From contig JAGTWJ010000003.1 of assembly GCA_020064725.1 (NCBI GenBank), positions 248,001 through 312,000 of the forward strand: DNA of 64,000 nt, given 5' to 3'. The DNA comes from Drechslerella dactyloides (taxonomy: Eukaryota > Ascomycota > Orbiliomycetes > Orbiliales > Orbiliaceae). The notes beneath the pieces are model-generated. The model ran no database searches and had not been told where the DNA came from. It saw only the letters and a program-made list of their open reading frames with translations. The stretch's first letter is position 1. Every line of letters begins with the position of its first letter. Shown here piece after piece: positions 46,750 to 58,541 of this stretch. A program made the position numbers and the translations under genes.

Positions 46750-48240
46750 ATTCTTTTTAGTATATAAAGATGAAATGGAATTTTATAGTATAGAATTATG
46801 AGAATATCTTATGGACAACAGTAACTTTGAATTAGTATCAGATAGTGAAGATAATAAGTGTAGAAAATTTATTAATGATTTCTATATTTTAAAAATATAT
46901 AAATAAAAAATAACTATAATAATAATTTAAATAATATTATATAAATAAAAAAATAATAATATAAACCCCAACTTTTTTATATTAATCAATAAATATATAA
47001 ATAATCTATAAAAACACTAGGATAAATTGATAATAAATATTAGAATATAAGTCTTGGAAAAAATAAATAATATTATATTAGAAGATAATACTGAGTAAAA
47101 GCTAAAATAGAATTTTAAAACAGTATAGTAAGTAATTATTATCTTATATTAATGATATATATAAATAATCTTGGAAATAATTAATGATATTAAAGCAATT
47201 ATGTTAGAAAATCTTAAAAAAATAATAGAATATAAAGAAATTTTAGCTAATACCTAGATAAATAATATTATTGTTTAAAGACTTTCACCACTTACTATAT
47301 CCAAATTCATATAGACTGATAGATTAGGAACCCAAGAAATAGGAAGTTTAGCTATTTTTATAGCAATATCTAATAAGGTATTTAAAATAGAAAACCTAAT
47401 TAAATATAAAGAATAATCTAAGAAACTTAATTAATTTTTTAATTAATTTAATAATTATTTTTTTTTTTATTCTAAATAATTTCCTACAGATTGGCATAAG
47501 ATTTTCTTTATAGAAATATATTTGGAAAGGAATACCCTTAATATTTACTTATTGTATAAATAAATATATAATAAAATAGTGGAAGAAGACTATAAGACAA
47601 AAATCCCAAAAATCTTAAAAATCTTTAATAACTTTTGGGAATTTATAAACTATTTTAAATAAAAATATAAATATAAAAATAAAACTAAAGAAGTTCTTAG
47701 AAAATTTAACTAACTCAAACAAACTAGATCTATATAATTCTTTTTTTAATAATTTGATTAATATATATTCCTTATTGATTATGATGATGATGCTTTATTT
47801 TATAGAATTAGGGAAGGGCTTAAATTTAATTTGAAAATAGAGATTATTAAATAAAAACTTATTAATAAAAATATAAACTATTATAATATGTAAACTATAG
47901 TAATTGAACTTAATAATATATTTTATTAATTTTAAAAAAATATCTATTAAAAGAAACTATATTATAATTTAAATAAATATAACTTTAATAAGTATACTAA
48001 GAAACCTTAGCAAAATTGGACTAAAGTTGGGAAATTCTTTTAAAAATTAAATAAAATATATAAACCAGAATCTATAAATCTTAATATAACCCAATATTAA
48101 AAACCAAAAAAATTTAATGTATTTTTTTACTACTAATATAATAAGGTAGAATATATCAAAAAAGATTATCCTAAGAACAAAAGGAAAAAAAACTTTTAAA
48201 AGTATCTCTAATAAAAATAAAAATTTAGAATAATAAAATA
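46750..48240 (+). pseudogene. degenerate gag (capsid/nucleocapsid) of the full gypsy copy
   Basis: Around 46803-46856 a frame reads LMDNSNFELVSDSEDNK. About 47460-47830 carries the retrotransposon-gag pattern (PTDWHKIFFIEIYLERN, IREGLKFNLKIEI) between in-frame stops. At 48126-48175 the CCHC nucleocapsid knuckle is recognisable as YNKVEYIKKDYP, with its Cys positions changed to Tyr (TGC/TGT to TAC/TAT). Non-functional. Confidence 0.7.
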
Positions 48241-49589
48241 ATTATTTACCTCAGAAGATTTTAAAATAATTATAAATAAAATTTAAAAATATATATACCT
48301 TAGAACCAGACCTATCTAATATCAAAATATTATTTAAAAAATCAATATAATTATTAAATAGAATCCTATCTTATTTAAAAATATAAAACTAAAGAAAAAT
48401 AAGTTTAACTAATTATAAAATAATCTAATGCTAGGATCTTATCTAGTATATAAAAAAAATTTAAATAAATATTTATAAAAAAAATATTAAAATAATAAAG
48501 GAATTTTTATAAAAATAATTTAAACATTATTTATCTTAATTACATTTTCTAAATAATTTAACTAGTTATAATAAAAATTAATCTTCAGAAATTCTAAAAT
48601 TTATTATAAAAAATACTATATAAAATAAAAATAAAAATTAGAAATTATTAATAAGAACACTAGAAAAACTATTTTATGGATAATTTTCTTCCAACAATAT
48701 ACCCAATTATATAAACAGTAAAGTTATATAATATATGAATTTATTATCTTAATTTAAAAAAAAATAATATATAGAATATTAGAAATAAATATCTACCAAA
48801 ATTATAGACAGGTTAAAAAAATAAATACCATTAAATAATAGGATACTATAGAAAAATGATAAAATATTTATTAATTATATTAAAAAGTTATTTATCAATA
48901 TATAACCTAAAAATATAAATAGCTTTTTGTTGATTAATAGGAAGCATACTAGCTATAAGCTAAAAATAACAAAAATCTACCATAGTACAACCCTAAAAAT
49001 AAAAAATAACTTTTTAATAGTATAAAATATCTTTTGTATACTGGGCAGAAATATTAGCTTTATTAACAAAATAGTACTAATATATAATTATATAAATATT
49101 TTAATCTTTATAATAACTACTATAATAAATAAGTATATTAATATTACTATTTCCTATATCTGGATTATATTAAAAAAAAATTGTTATAAAAAACTTTTAG
49201 TATTTTTGAGTATACTTATTATATAAGATACTTTAGAATATGGTCTAAATACTGTAGATACATCTGTAACAATACTAAGTAAAAAGAATAAAAAAAAATC
49301 TTAGAAATATAATAAATTGATGAATATACTATAGTTTAAATTAAAGAATTTATATAAATATATCAAAGTTATAAAAAAATATATAAAGAACTAATAAATG
49401 AGGATAATGATTCTGAAGGAATAGAATATACTATTAATAATAAGCCTAGTAAACTATTATATATATCTTATATTATCTATATTTTAATTTTTGGAATGTT
49501 TAAAGAATGGGAACAATACTCAGAGGACTGTTTTAACTAGAAATACTGTGATAAAATTTTAGAAACTAAGACTAGGTATTTTTGTAAAA

Positions 49590-49830
49590 ACTATGTATAA
49601 TATTTTCAGATTTATAAGGAAAAACAATATTATAATTGTTATTATTTAAAAAAAAAATGGATCTATTGTCTAAAATGTTTTTACAATTTCAATAAACTTA
49701 AGATCTATAAATAATATATTAGGTAATATTATAAAAAAAAGAAATAATACTATTTTTATTAAAAGTATTTTAGAAATGACTTTATTAACTAATAAGAAGA
49801 AAATAAATATGTGGAATAATGTTTTGTGGA
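49590..49830 (+). pseudogene. Cys/His-rich (C2H2-like) module between gag and protease
   Basis: The frame contains IYCLKCFYNFNKLKIYK at about 49648-49705, then Lys/Tyr-rich sequence and KYFRNDF. Equivalent modules lie at about 57450-57600 and 63655-63800 in the other copies. In the copy at 57465-57530 the spacing of the two changed Cys codons and the retained His codons fits C-x2-C-x12-H-x3-H. This is not the usual gag CCHC knuckle, which lies 1.5 kb upstream. Confidence 0.45.
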
Positions 49831-49974
49831 AATATGGTAGGAAGTAATTAATGGTTTAAATTATGAATTAAAAAACTAGATGTGCTTTGGAATTAATAAA
49901 AATATGCTAAGGTAAGAAATCTAAGTTTCTATAAAAAATTTACTCTTATCTTATTTATATTTAGAAAATTTATA

Positions 49975-50270
49975 GAAATCCTAATTAATAGTGGAGTTGA
50001 AGAAAATTATATTTTTATTATAATAGTATAAAAATATTAATTTAAAATATAATAAAAATTTAATATTTATTAAGTAATTGTCTTTTTATACCAGACTTTA
50101 AGATAAGTTATCCAAGAAACCACTCTTAAATTATTTATTAATAAATATTTAGAGGAATATACTATTGATATTTTAGATTTTTTAGAAAATATTCTACTAA
50201 TTTTGGGATTTTTATAATTAGTAAAATATAATTTTAGTATTAATTGAAGAAAAGGAGAAATTACTTTTAA
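49975..50270 (+). pseudogene. degenerate aspartic protease domain of gypsy pol
   Basis: ILINSGVEENYIF at 49978-50016 is the retroviral-type protease active site with the catalytic Asp changed to Asn (GAT to AAT, 49987-49989). In the copy at the window's right end the Asp is kept (LIDNG) but the following Ser is changed. Confidence 0.6.
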
Positions 50271-50599
50271 CAACTGTAACTACTAAAAAATCACTAAAAA
50301 ACTATTAAATAATAGAAATATCTGTAAAGAAATATATTTATAATTTATTATCTATCTATTTGATAAAGAAATTCAAAACAGATACAAGTATAAACTAAAT
50401 ATTTTATAAAAGTATAGATTTAGGTTAGAAGTCTATATATGATTTTAGAAATAGTAAATATTTCTAAATAGATATTTAAGGAAGTAAGAAACATCTTTTA
50501 ACTTATATTAGAAGAATAAACCCTATTTAAAATCAACTTATTTAAATACTTGATATTTTTATAAGAAGGAATGTAGCCTAGATTTATATCAATATACAG

Positions 50600-51260
50600 A
50601 TGTACTGACCAAGAGGCAGCAGTACTTTATAAATATATTAAAGAAAATCTTAAAATTGGATATATATAATTTTTTAATTCATTAGTAGAATATTCTATTT
50701 TGTTTGTGAAAAAAAAGGATTTTAAAAAATTATAAATTTGTATTAACTATCAAATTTTTAATATAATAACTATTAAAGATAGAGAATCTTTATCCCTTAT
50801 TAGTGAATTTTTTAATAAAATATTAGGTATTATTATCTATATAAAATTTAACTTTATCAATGTATACTACAATATTAAAATCAATCTTAGAAAAGAATAG
50901 AAAACTGTTTTTAGAATTAAATATAAATTATTTGAATATCTAGTTATACCTTTTGGATTAATTAATGTGTTTGTAATTTTTTAAATATTTATAAATCATA
51001 TTTTATAAAAGTATATTGATAATATATATATGGTATACTTAAATAATATTTTTATTTATAATAAAAACTCTTTAAAATACTAAAAATATATTAACCAAAT
51101 CTTTGAAATCTTAAATTAATATAAGTTTAAGGTTAAGTTAAAAAAATCTAAATTTAAAATAATTAAAATTAAATTTCTAAAAGCTATTATTATTTTTTAT
51201 AGTATAAAAATAGACCTAAAGAAGGTATAAACTATATAGGACTAGCTAATATTAAAAATA
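50600..51260 (+). pseudogene. degenerate reverse transcriptase domain
   Basis: Read in one plus frame with stops: YSILFVKKKDFKKL, then ICINYQIFNIITIKDRESL, FNFINVYYNIKI, FEYLVIPFGLINVF and VYLNNIFIYNK. These are the successive conserved blocks of Ty3/gypsy RT. The catalytic YLDD is changed to YLNN (51036-51047), both Asp codons having become AAT, so the enzyme would be dead even without stops. Confidence 0.85.
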
Positions 51261-51459
51261 TTTAAGGAAGTATAAGTTTTTTTGGGACTATATAACTACT
51301 ATTAATAATTTATTTGAGAATACAGCTATTTAACAATTATTTTTTTAAAACTAACAAAAAAAGATATTTATTTTAAAATAATAAAAAAAAGAATTAAAGC
51401 TTTCTAAATATTAAAGAAAGTATTTATTTTAATATCTATTTTTAAATTTTATAACTTAG

Positions 51460-51870
51460 AATTATTAATATAAATAAAAACTGATATTTTTATAATAGTT
51501 TTAAAAACTTGTTTATTGTAGAAATAATCTAATTAGAAATGGTATTTAGTTACTTATTTATTGTATAAATTTGATACTATAGAAATAAAATATCCTATAT
51601 ATGATAAGAAACTTATGGCTATCTTGTATATTTATAAAAAATAGAGAATTTATCTACAAACTATAAAATTATTTAAAATATTTTTAGATTATAAAAACCT
51701 TATTTATTTTTTAATAACAAAAGAACTTAGTAGATACTAAATTTGATGGTAAAAAATACTTAGTAAATATAATATAAAGATTATCTATTTTAAGGGAAAA
51801 GAAAATATTGGAATTAATACTATTAGCCAACAATTAAACCTTATAAAAAATATTTCTATAGATAAAAAAA
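51460..51870 (+). pseudogene. degenerate RNase H domain
   Basis: Directly after RT: ELLI-stop-IKTDIFIIVL (the first catalytic Asp is kept), later IEIKYPIYDKKLMAIL, a typical RNase H block, and YFKGKENIGINTISQQL at the domain end. Interrupted by several TAA/TAG codons. Confidence 0.7.
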
Positions 51871-52079
51871 TAATCCTAGAATAATAAGGAAATATTATTA
51901 CTATTAATAAAGAATTTAATATTACTATTTATAAAATAAAACCAGAAATAGCTACCTAACTTAAGGAAAGTTACTAAAAAAATATAATAGTAAAAAAAAT
52001 ACTGTAGAATTTTAAAAAAATTATCATCCTTTTTTTTATAGAAAATAGGTATATTTTTTTTAAGGATCTCTTTTATGTT

Positions 52080-52790
52080 CTAAAAAAGAAAATATAATTG
52101 GAAATCCTACAACTACACTATAATATACCTATATATAGATACCTAAGAGTTGAAAGAACACAAAAACTTATTATATAATAGTATTTTTGGCCTAAAATAA
52201 GACAATAAATTGAAAACTATGTCAAAATCTATAATCTATATTTAAAAAACAAATTAGTAAGATATGTATTATACAGATATTTACAACTAAATAAGGCACT
52301 AACCAAACCATTCCAAATTATAATCTATGATTTTATACAAGAATTACTATATTTAAAAGATCCCTTAATAAATCAGATATACAATAAAATCTTAATTATT
52401 ATTTGTAGACTTATTAAAATTATTATTCTAGAATTATGAAATAGTTCTTAGGAAGCAGAATAATTTTTGATAATTTATAATAAACAAGTATTTAACCAAT
52501 ATAAATTATAAGAAAAACATATTTACAATAGAGATCTTCTTTTTAATAATAAATATTGGAAATATATTATAAACTTATTAAGTATTAAACTTAATATAAT
52601 AATTAAGGGAAAAACTTAGACTAACAGAACATTAGAATGAGTGATTTAGATAGTTGAGATTTATTTTAGATTATTTCTTAATTATATATAAAATAATTGG
52701 ATAAAACTACTATCTATAGTAAAACTTATATATAATTTATTAAAATATTCAATAACAAATTATATACCCTATAAGATATTACAAAACTGG
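52080..52790 (+). pseudogene. degenerate integrase domain
   Basis: The HHCC-type zinc region is visible as HYNIPIYRYLRVERTQKLII, followed by YFWPKIRQ and a changed Cys pair (IYNLYLKNKL). The catalytic core follows with IIYDFIQELLYLK and ILIIICRLIKII, where the second conserved Asp is replaced. Stops are frequent. Confidence 0.75.
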
Positions 52791-52799
52791 AACCTATAA

Positions 52800-53390
52800 A
52801 CTATATAGCTAGTCTTATTTATGAAAGAAGAAATACCTAGTGTTAAAGAATATTTTAAATCTATAAATAAACTATATAAATATCTAAAAAATGACTTGGA
52901 CTTTACAGCTAAAACCATATCCTACTATTATAATAAGAAAAAGATAAAAATATCTTTTCTAAAGAAAAAAAATAAAATATACTTATTTATAAAAAATATT
53001 AAAATAAAAAAATTTAATTAAAAACTTAACTTCTAAAAACTTGGACCATACACCATAACCAAAAAACTGAATAAATATCTTTTTAAATTCTATATTTCTA
53101 GAAATTTAAGAATTTATAAAATATTCCATATTATTCTACTTAAACTTATACTAGATAAATTTAGAAAAGAGATAAATAATCTAAAAATTAAGGAAAATAA
53201 TTATAACAAATATAAAGTTAAAAAGATCTTAGATTATAAAAAAAACCCAAAAATATTAATTAATGAATTTCTAATTAAATAAAAAGATTATTTATTAGAA
53301 AAAGATTTATAACAACTAAAAAATAATATTTTACTAAAATTTATTAAATAATATTTTAATAAATCTAATATTTATTAAGTAGAGTAAAAC
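52800..53390 (+). pseudogene. integrase C terminus and chromodomain
   Basis: An unusually long open stretch of 66 codons (52821-53021) ends KNKIYLFIKNIKIKKFN, matching the GPY/F-preceding region of chromovirus integrases. Further on, KVKKILDYKKNPKILINEFL (about 53212-53280) corresponds to the chromodomain start, and K-DYLLEKDL to its second half. Chromodomains direct insertion to methylated heterochromatin. Confidence 0.65.
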
Positions 53391-53910
53391 CTACTACTAT
53401 AATAATTTTAAGAAAGATTTAGAAAAAAATATTAAAGTATAAAAAATTAATTATAATAATTATACTAAAAGAATCTATTTTATTTTAGAATTATATTTTT
53501 TAATATTAAGATTATTATTAAATATAAAAAATTTGTATATATATAGAATTTACTTTTCTCTAAAGTATAAATTAATTTGTTTATAATCTTATATATATTA
53601 TTTTAATAATAAATAACCTTATCTAATGTATTAGTATTTGTTTTGACCTTAAAATAAAGATATGGTATAGCCAGTTTAAGAGCTAATGCCTATTAGTGAT
53701 TAGAATAATTAAAATATACTACTACTATATTAAAAAGAGATAAAAAAATAAAAATAATAGAGGAATAGAATATCTTTAATAATTTATTTTATTTTATTTT
53801 TTTTTATGTAATAGAATTCTATAGAATGATTCTTAGAAATATATATATAATATAGTATAAACTAATATTAGTTATATTTAGTAATATATATATATTAAAA
53901 AAATGTTATA

Positions 53911-54510
53911 TTAAGTATTAAGACTTGTACTATTATTGTTTAGAAAAGCTTTAAAATTAAAAGATTCTAGATTTTTAATTATAGAAAAAGATATCTTAAT
54001 CTTATGTTTAAGAGTTTCTTATTTTTTTATGGACTCTTTCTTTTAATATATTACATTATCTAGTTTATTGTTTAAAAATAATACCTCCTTTTTAATATAA
54101 GAAATCTAAAAAGACACCTCAGTAATCTTAGATATTACCTTTAATAATTTAGTTTATTCTATTTTTAAAATTCTTAATTTCTTTTCCTTTTTTTGGATTT
54201 GATGAAGGATCTAATTAGTTATAAATTATATTAATACTAATTAATAATAAGATTTTAGATAAGAAAAATAAAATCTATACTTTAAAATTATAATATAATT
54301 AATACTAAGATATATATAACTGGTATATTTCTAACTTTATATAAGAAAAATAAAATAATTAGAATTATATTTATTATAGAATTTATATATAATAACAAAA
54401 TGATTATTATGTTTTTTAATTAAATAGGCTTGCTTATAATAACATTTAAAAGAAGATTTCTTATAATAATTAATGAGTATATTGATAGGAAGAATTATAT
54501 TAAAAAAAAT
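53911..54510 (-). pseudogene. antisense ORF inside the gypsy element: Cys-rich start, coiled coil
   Basis: On the minus strand, one frame reads NYYKKSSFKCYYKQAYLIKK near 54500-54440, with Tyr/Cys spacing that suggests lost Cys pairs. Further on it gives ILHQIQKKEKKLRILKIE (about 54210), KEVLFLNNKLDNVIY and ETLKHKIKISFSIIKNLESF, ending with TAA at 53911. Interrupting stops fall where RIP would turn Gln or Trp codons into TAA/TAG. The hydrophobic spacing is coiled-coil-like. It lies between the chromodomain and the 3' LTR, antisense to pol. Function unknown. Confidence 0.4.
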
Positions 54511-54665
54511 TAATTATAGAAAGAAAAAAAAACACAACAAAAAAATTATTTAATTGAAAATTATATTATTTAAATTATATAATTATATTATATATAAAAA
54601 ACCTATATTACATTTTTCTACACTATTTATACCTATATTTAAATTAATATACCACTAATTCTTGT

Positions 54666-54680
54666 AGAAGGGGAGAATAA
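54666..54680 (+). other. polypurine tract before the 3' LTR
   Basis: AGAAGGGGAGAATAA sits immediately before LTR C. It is the only G-rich purine run in the area and in the right place to prime plus-strand synthesis. Confidence 0.6.
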
Positions 54681-55345
54681 TATTATAGGATAATAATATA
54701 ATATCTAAGTATCCTATACAAACTTAATTCTTATATAAATATTTAGTCCATATAATATAATATATTATATGGAACAAACTTTTATATAAGATATAGATTT
54801 ATATAGATTTATTCTATATAGACTACCAATCTACTTAGTATATTTTACTATATAGAAGACAAAATTATATAGATAATAAAATTATATAAAATTCTAGATT
54901 ATGTAGATAAACACTATTATAGAAGAAGATTATCTTTATTATTTTTCTTCTAAAATAATAGCTACTATAATGAATCAAGACCATATAACAGGTTATAGAT
55001 TGTGGTTTATGGATTAACCCTTGGTAGAACTATAAACCACAAGTTATCTAAGTAATATATTAATATATCTCTATTATTTTATATATTAAGATATTATATA
55101 TATAATTAATATACTTTATCTCTAGATTAATAGTTTTTTTTTTAAGAACTATTAGTTAATACTTAAACTATAGTATCTTAATAGCCAGCCTATTTATTAT
55201 TGTTATTATATATTCTATCCTAATAATTACTATTATATTTGATATATATTTATTTTCTATTATTAAAAACCTATATAGTAGTAGCTGAAAGTCAGGAACT
55301 TTAGAGTAAAGTGCGTTTAACCTGGTCCTGGGCCGAAGTGTAACA
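54681..55345 (+). repeat. gypsy LTR C (3' LTR of the full copy)
   Basis: 665 bp, starting TATTATAGGATAATAATATA (mutated from the TGTTATGGGATAACA type) and ending GAAGTGTAACA. Its 3' part is better preserved than that of LTR B, its 5' part worse. Confidence 0.75.
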
Positions 55346-58123
55346 CTTATTATATAAATAAATATATAACAAAATAGTTAAAGAAAATTGTAAGATAAAA
55401 ATCCTAGAGATTTTAAAAGTTTTTAGTAACTTCTAGAAATTTATAAACTACCTCAAATAAAAATATAGATATAAAAATAAAATTGAAGAAATCTTTAAGA
55501 AATTTAACCAATTTAAATAAATTAGATTTATATAATTTTTTTTTTAGTAATTTGATTAATATATATTCCTTATTAACTATAATAATAATATTTTATTTTA
55601 TAAAATTAAAAAAAGGTTTAAATTTAATTTAAAAATAAAAATCATTAAACAGAAACTTATTAATAAAGATATGAGATATTATAATATATAAATTATAATA
55701 ATTAAGCTTGATGATATATTTTACTATTTTTAAAAGAACATCTATTAAAAAAAACTATATTATAATTTAAATAAATATAACCCTAACAAATATACCAAGA
55801 AACCTTAGTAGAATTAGACTAAGGTTAAAAAATTTTTTTAGAAATTAAATAAAACCTATGGACCAGAACCTATAGATTTTAATACAACTTAACATTAAAA
55901 GCCCAAAAAATCCAACACATTTCTCTACTACTAATACAATAAAGTAAAATATATTAAAAGAGATTATCTTGAGAATAAAAAAAAAAAAAATTTTCAAAAA
56001 TATCCTTAATAAAAATAAAAATTTAAAATAATAAGACAATTATCTATTTTAAAAAATTTTAAAATAATTACAAATAAAATTTAAAAATATATACACCCTA
56101 AAACCAAATCTATCTAATACTAAAATATTGTTTAAAAAATCAATACAACTATTAAACAGAACCCTATCCTATTCAAAAATATAGAACTAGAAAAAAACAA
56201 ACTTAATTAATTATAAAGCAACCTAATACCAAAATCCTATTTAATATACAAAAAAAGTTTAAATAAATATTTGTAAAAAAAATATCAAAATAATAAAAAA
56301 AATTTTATAAAAATAATCTAAATATTATTTATTTTTATTATACCCCTAAAATAATTCAACTAGTTACAATAAAAACTAATTTCTAGAAATTTTAAAATAT
56401 ATTATAAAAAATACTACATAAAATAAAAATAAAAATTAAAAACCATTAACAAAAACACTAAAAAAATTATCTTATAAACAATCTTCTCCCAACAATATAC
56501 TTAATTATACAAATAATAAAGTTATACAACTTACAGACTCACTATTCTAATTGAAGAAAAAATAATATATAGAATATTGGAAACTAATATCTACCAAAAT
56601 TATAAATAGGTAGAAGAAATAGATATTGTTGAATAATAAAATACTATAGAAAAATAATAAAATTATTTTAAATTATATTAAAAATCTACTTACTACTATA
56701 TAACTACCATATATAGGCAATATTTTACTAACTAATAAAAGATTTATTGATTATAGGTTAAAAATAATAAAAATTTACCTTGGTATAACCTTAACTATAA
56801 ATAATACTTTTTTAATAATATAAAATATCTTCTATATATAGAATAAAAATATTATCTCTACTAATAAGAAAATACTGATATTTAACTATATAGATATTTT
56901 AATCTATATAATAAATATTATAATAAATAGGTCTACTAATACTATTATTTCTTATACTTTAACTATATTTAAGTATAATTATTTAGAAAAACCTTTAATA
57001 TATTTAAATATATTTACTATATTAGATATTTTTTTATTTAGAAGAATTATTATATATATATCTATAGTAATATTAAGATTAAAGAATAAAAGGAAATCTT
57101 TTAAACCAAATAAGCTAAAAAAGAAATTTTAAAAAGAATTATTAAACTAATATATTAATGTAAGAAAAATTAAATAAATAGAAAATTCAATAACTTTAAT
57201 ATCAACTCTAATAAAATAGAATATATAACAAACAATAAACCAGATGATATAGCCTATATACTATACATTATCTACACCAAAACTTTCTATATATATAAAG
57301 TTTAGAAGAAATACTCAAAAAAATACTTCCACCAAAAATATAAAAACAAATTACTAAAAATAAAAACCAATTATTTCTATAAAAACTACACATACTATTT
57401 TACCAACTACAAAAATAAACAACAACACAACTACAGGTACCCTGTAGGGAAAAGACACATTTATTACCTAAAATATCTTTATAGTTTTAACAAACTAAAA
57501 ACAGCCTAAAGACATACCCACCAATATAATAAAGAAAAGAAAGAATATTATTAATACTAGAAATATTTTAAAGATGATTTTATAAATTAAGAAAATCAAA
57601 ATAGTTATATTAAATAATATCTTATAAAAATATAATAAAAAGTAATTGATAGCCCAAACTATAAATCAAAAAACTAAATATACTTTAGAATCAATAAAAA
57701 TATATTAAAATAAGAAACCTAAGTTTTTATAAAAAATTTACCTTTACCTTATTTATATTTAGAAAATTTATAAAAATCTTAATTAATAATAGGGTTAAAG
57801 AAAACTATATTTTTATTATATTAATACAAAAATACTAATTTAAAATATAATAAAAATCTAATAGTTATTAAGTAATTATTTTCTTATACCAAATTTTAAA
57901 ATAAATTACCTAAGAAGCTATTTTTAAATTATTTATTAATAGATATTTAAAGAAATATACCATAAACATTCTAGATCTTCTAAAAGATATTTTATTAGTT
58001 CTAAGATTTCTATAATTAGTAAAATATAACCCTAATATTAACTAAAAAAAAGAAGAAATCATTTTTAATAATTATAACTACCAAAAAATCACTAAAAAAT
58101 AATTAAATAATAGAAACACCTGT
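55346..58123 (+). mobile_element. gypsy fragment lacking LTRs (mid-gag to protease region)
   Basis: Starts at a point equivalent to about 47553 of the full copy (mid gag) and runs collinear to about 50310 (past the protease), where LTR D begins. It includes the knuckle region (about 55915-55970) and the C2H2-like module (57450-57600). The plus strand has nearly lost G while retaining C, so it was mutated mainly G-to-A. It abuts LTR C with no sequence in between. Confidence 0.7.
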
Positions 58124-58541
58124 TGTTATGGGATAACAGCGCAACACCTGAGCATCCTGTACAGACCTAATTCCTATACAGATACTCAGTCCATATAGTA
58201 TAATGTATTATATGGAATAAGCTTTTATGTAGAATGTAGGTTTATGAAGACTTGTTCTACATAGACTACTAACCTACCTGGTATGTTTTATTATATAGGA
58301 GATAGGACTATATAGATGATAGGACTATATAAGGTTCTAGATTATATAGATAGATATTATTATAGAAAAAGATTATTATTATTATTTTTATTCTAGAATA
58401 ATAGCTACTATAATGAGTCAAGACCATATAACAAACTATAGATTATAAATTGTGGATTAATTTTTGGCAGAATTATAAGCCATAAACCACTTAGATAATA
58501 CATCAATATATCTCTACTATTTTATATATTAAAACATTATA

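Larger units (their letters stand above)
46015..55345 (+). mobile_element. chromodomain-type Ty3/gypsy retrotransposon, RIP-inactivated, two LTRs
   Basis: A 9.3-kb element with LTRs of equal length (665 bp, 46015-46679 and 54681-55345). In plus orientation the interior shows, in order: gag with a CCHC knuckle, a Cys/His-rich module, protease, reverse transcriptase, RNase H, integrase and a C-terminal chromodomain. This order (integrase after RNase H, chromodomain last) defines chromoviruses. A polypurine tract precedes the right LTR. Every domain has stops at former Gln, Arg or Trp codons and Asp/Gly codons changed to Asn/Ser/Arg, as RIP produces, so no protein can be made. No matching 5-bp target duplication is seen at the two ends. 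Confidence 0.85.

Noticed and set aside
52821..53021. 66-codon ORF as an independent small gene in the AT-rich block
   Set aside because: It is the integrase C-terminal part of the gypsy pol frame, open by chance between RIP stops.
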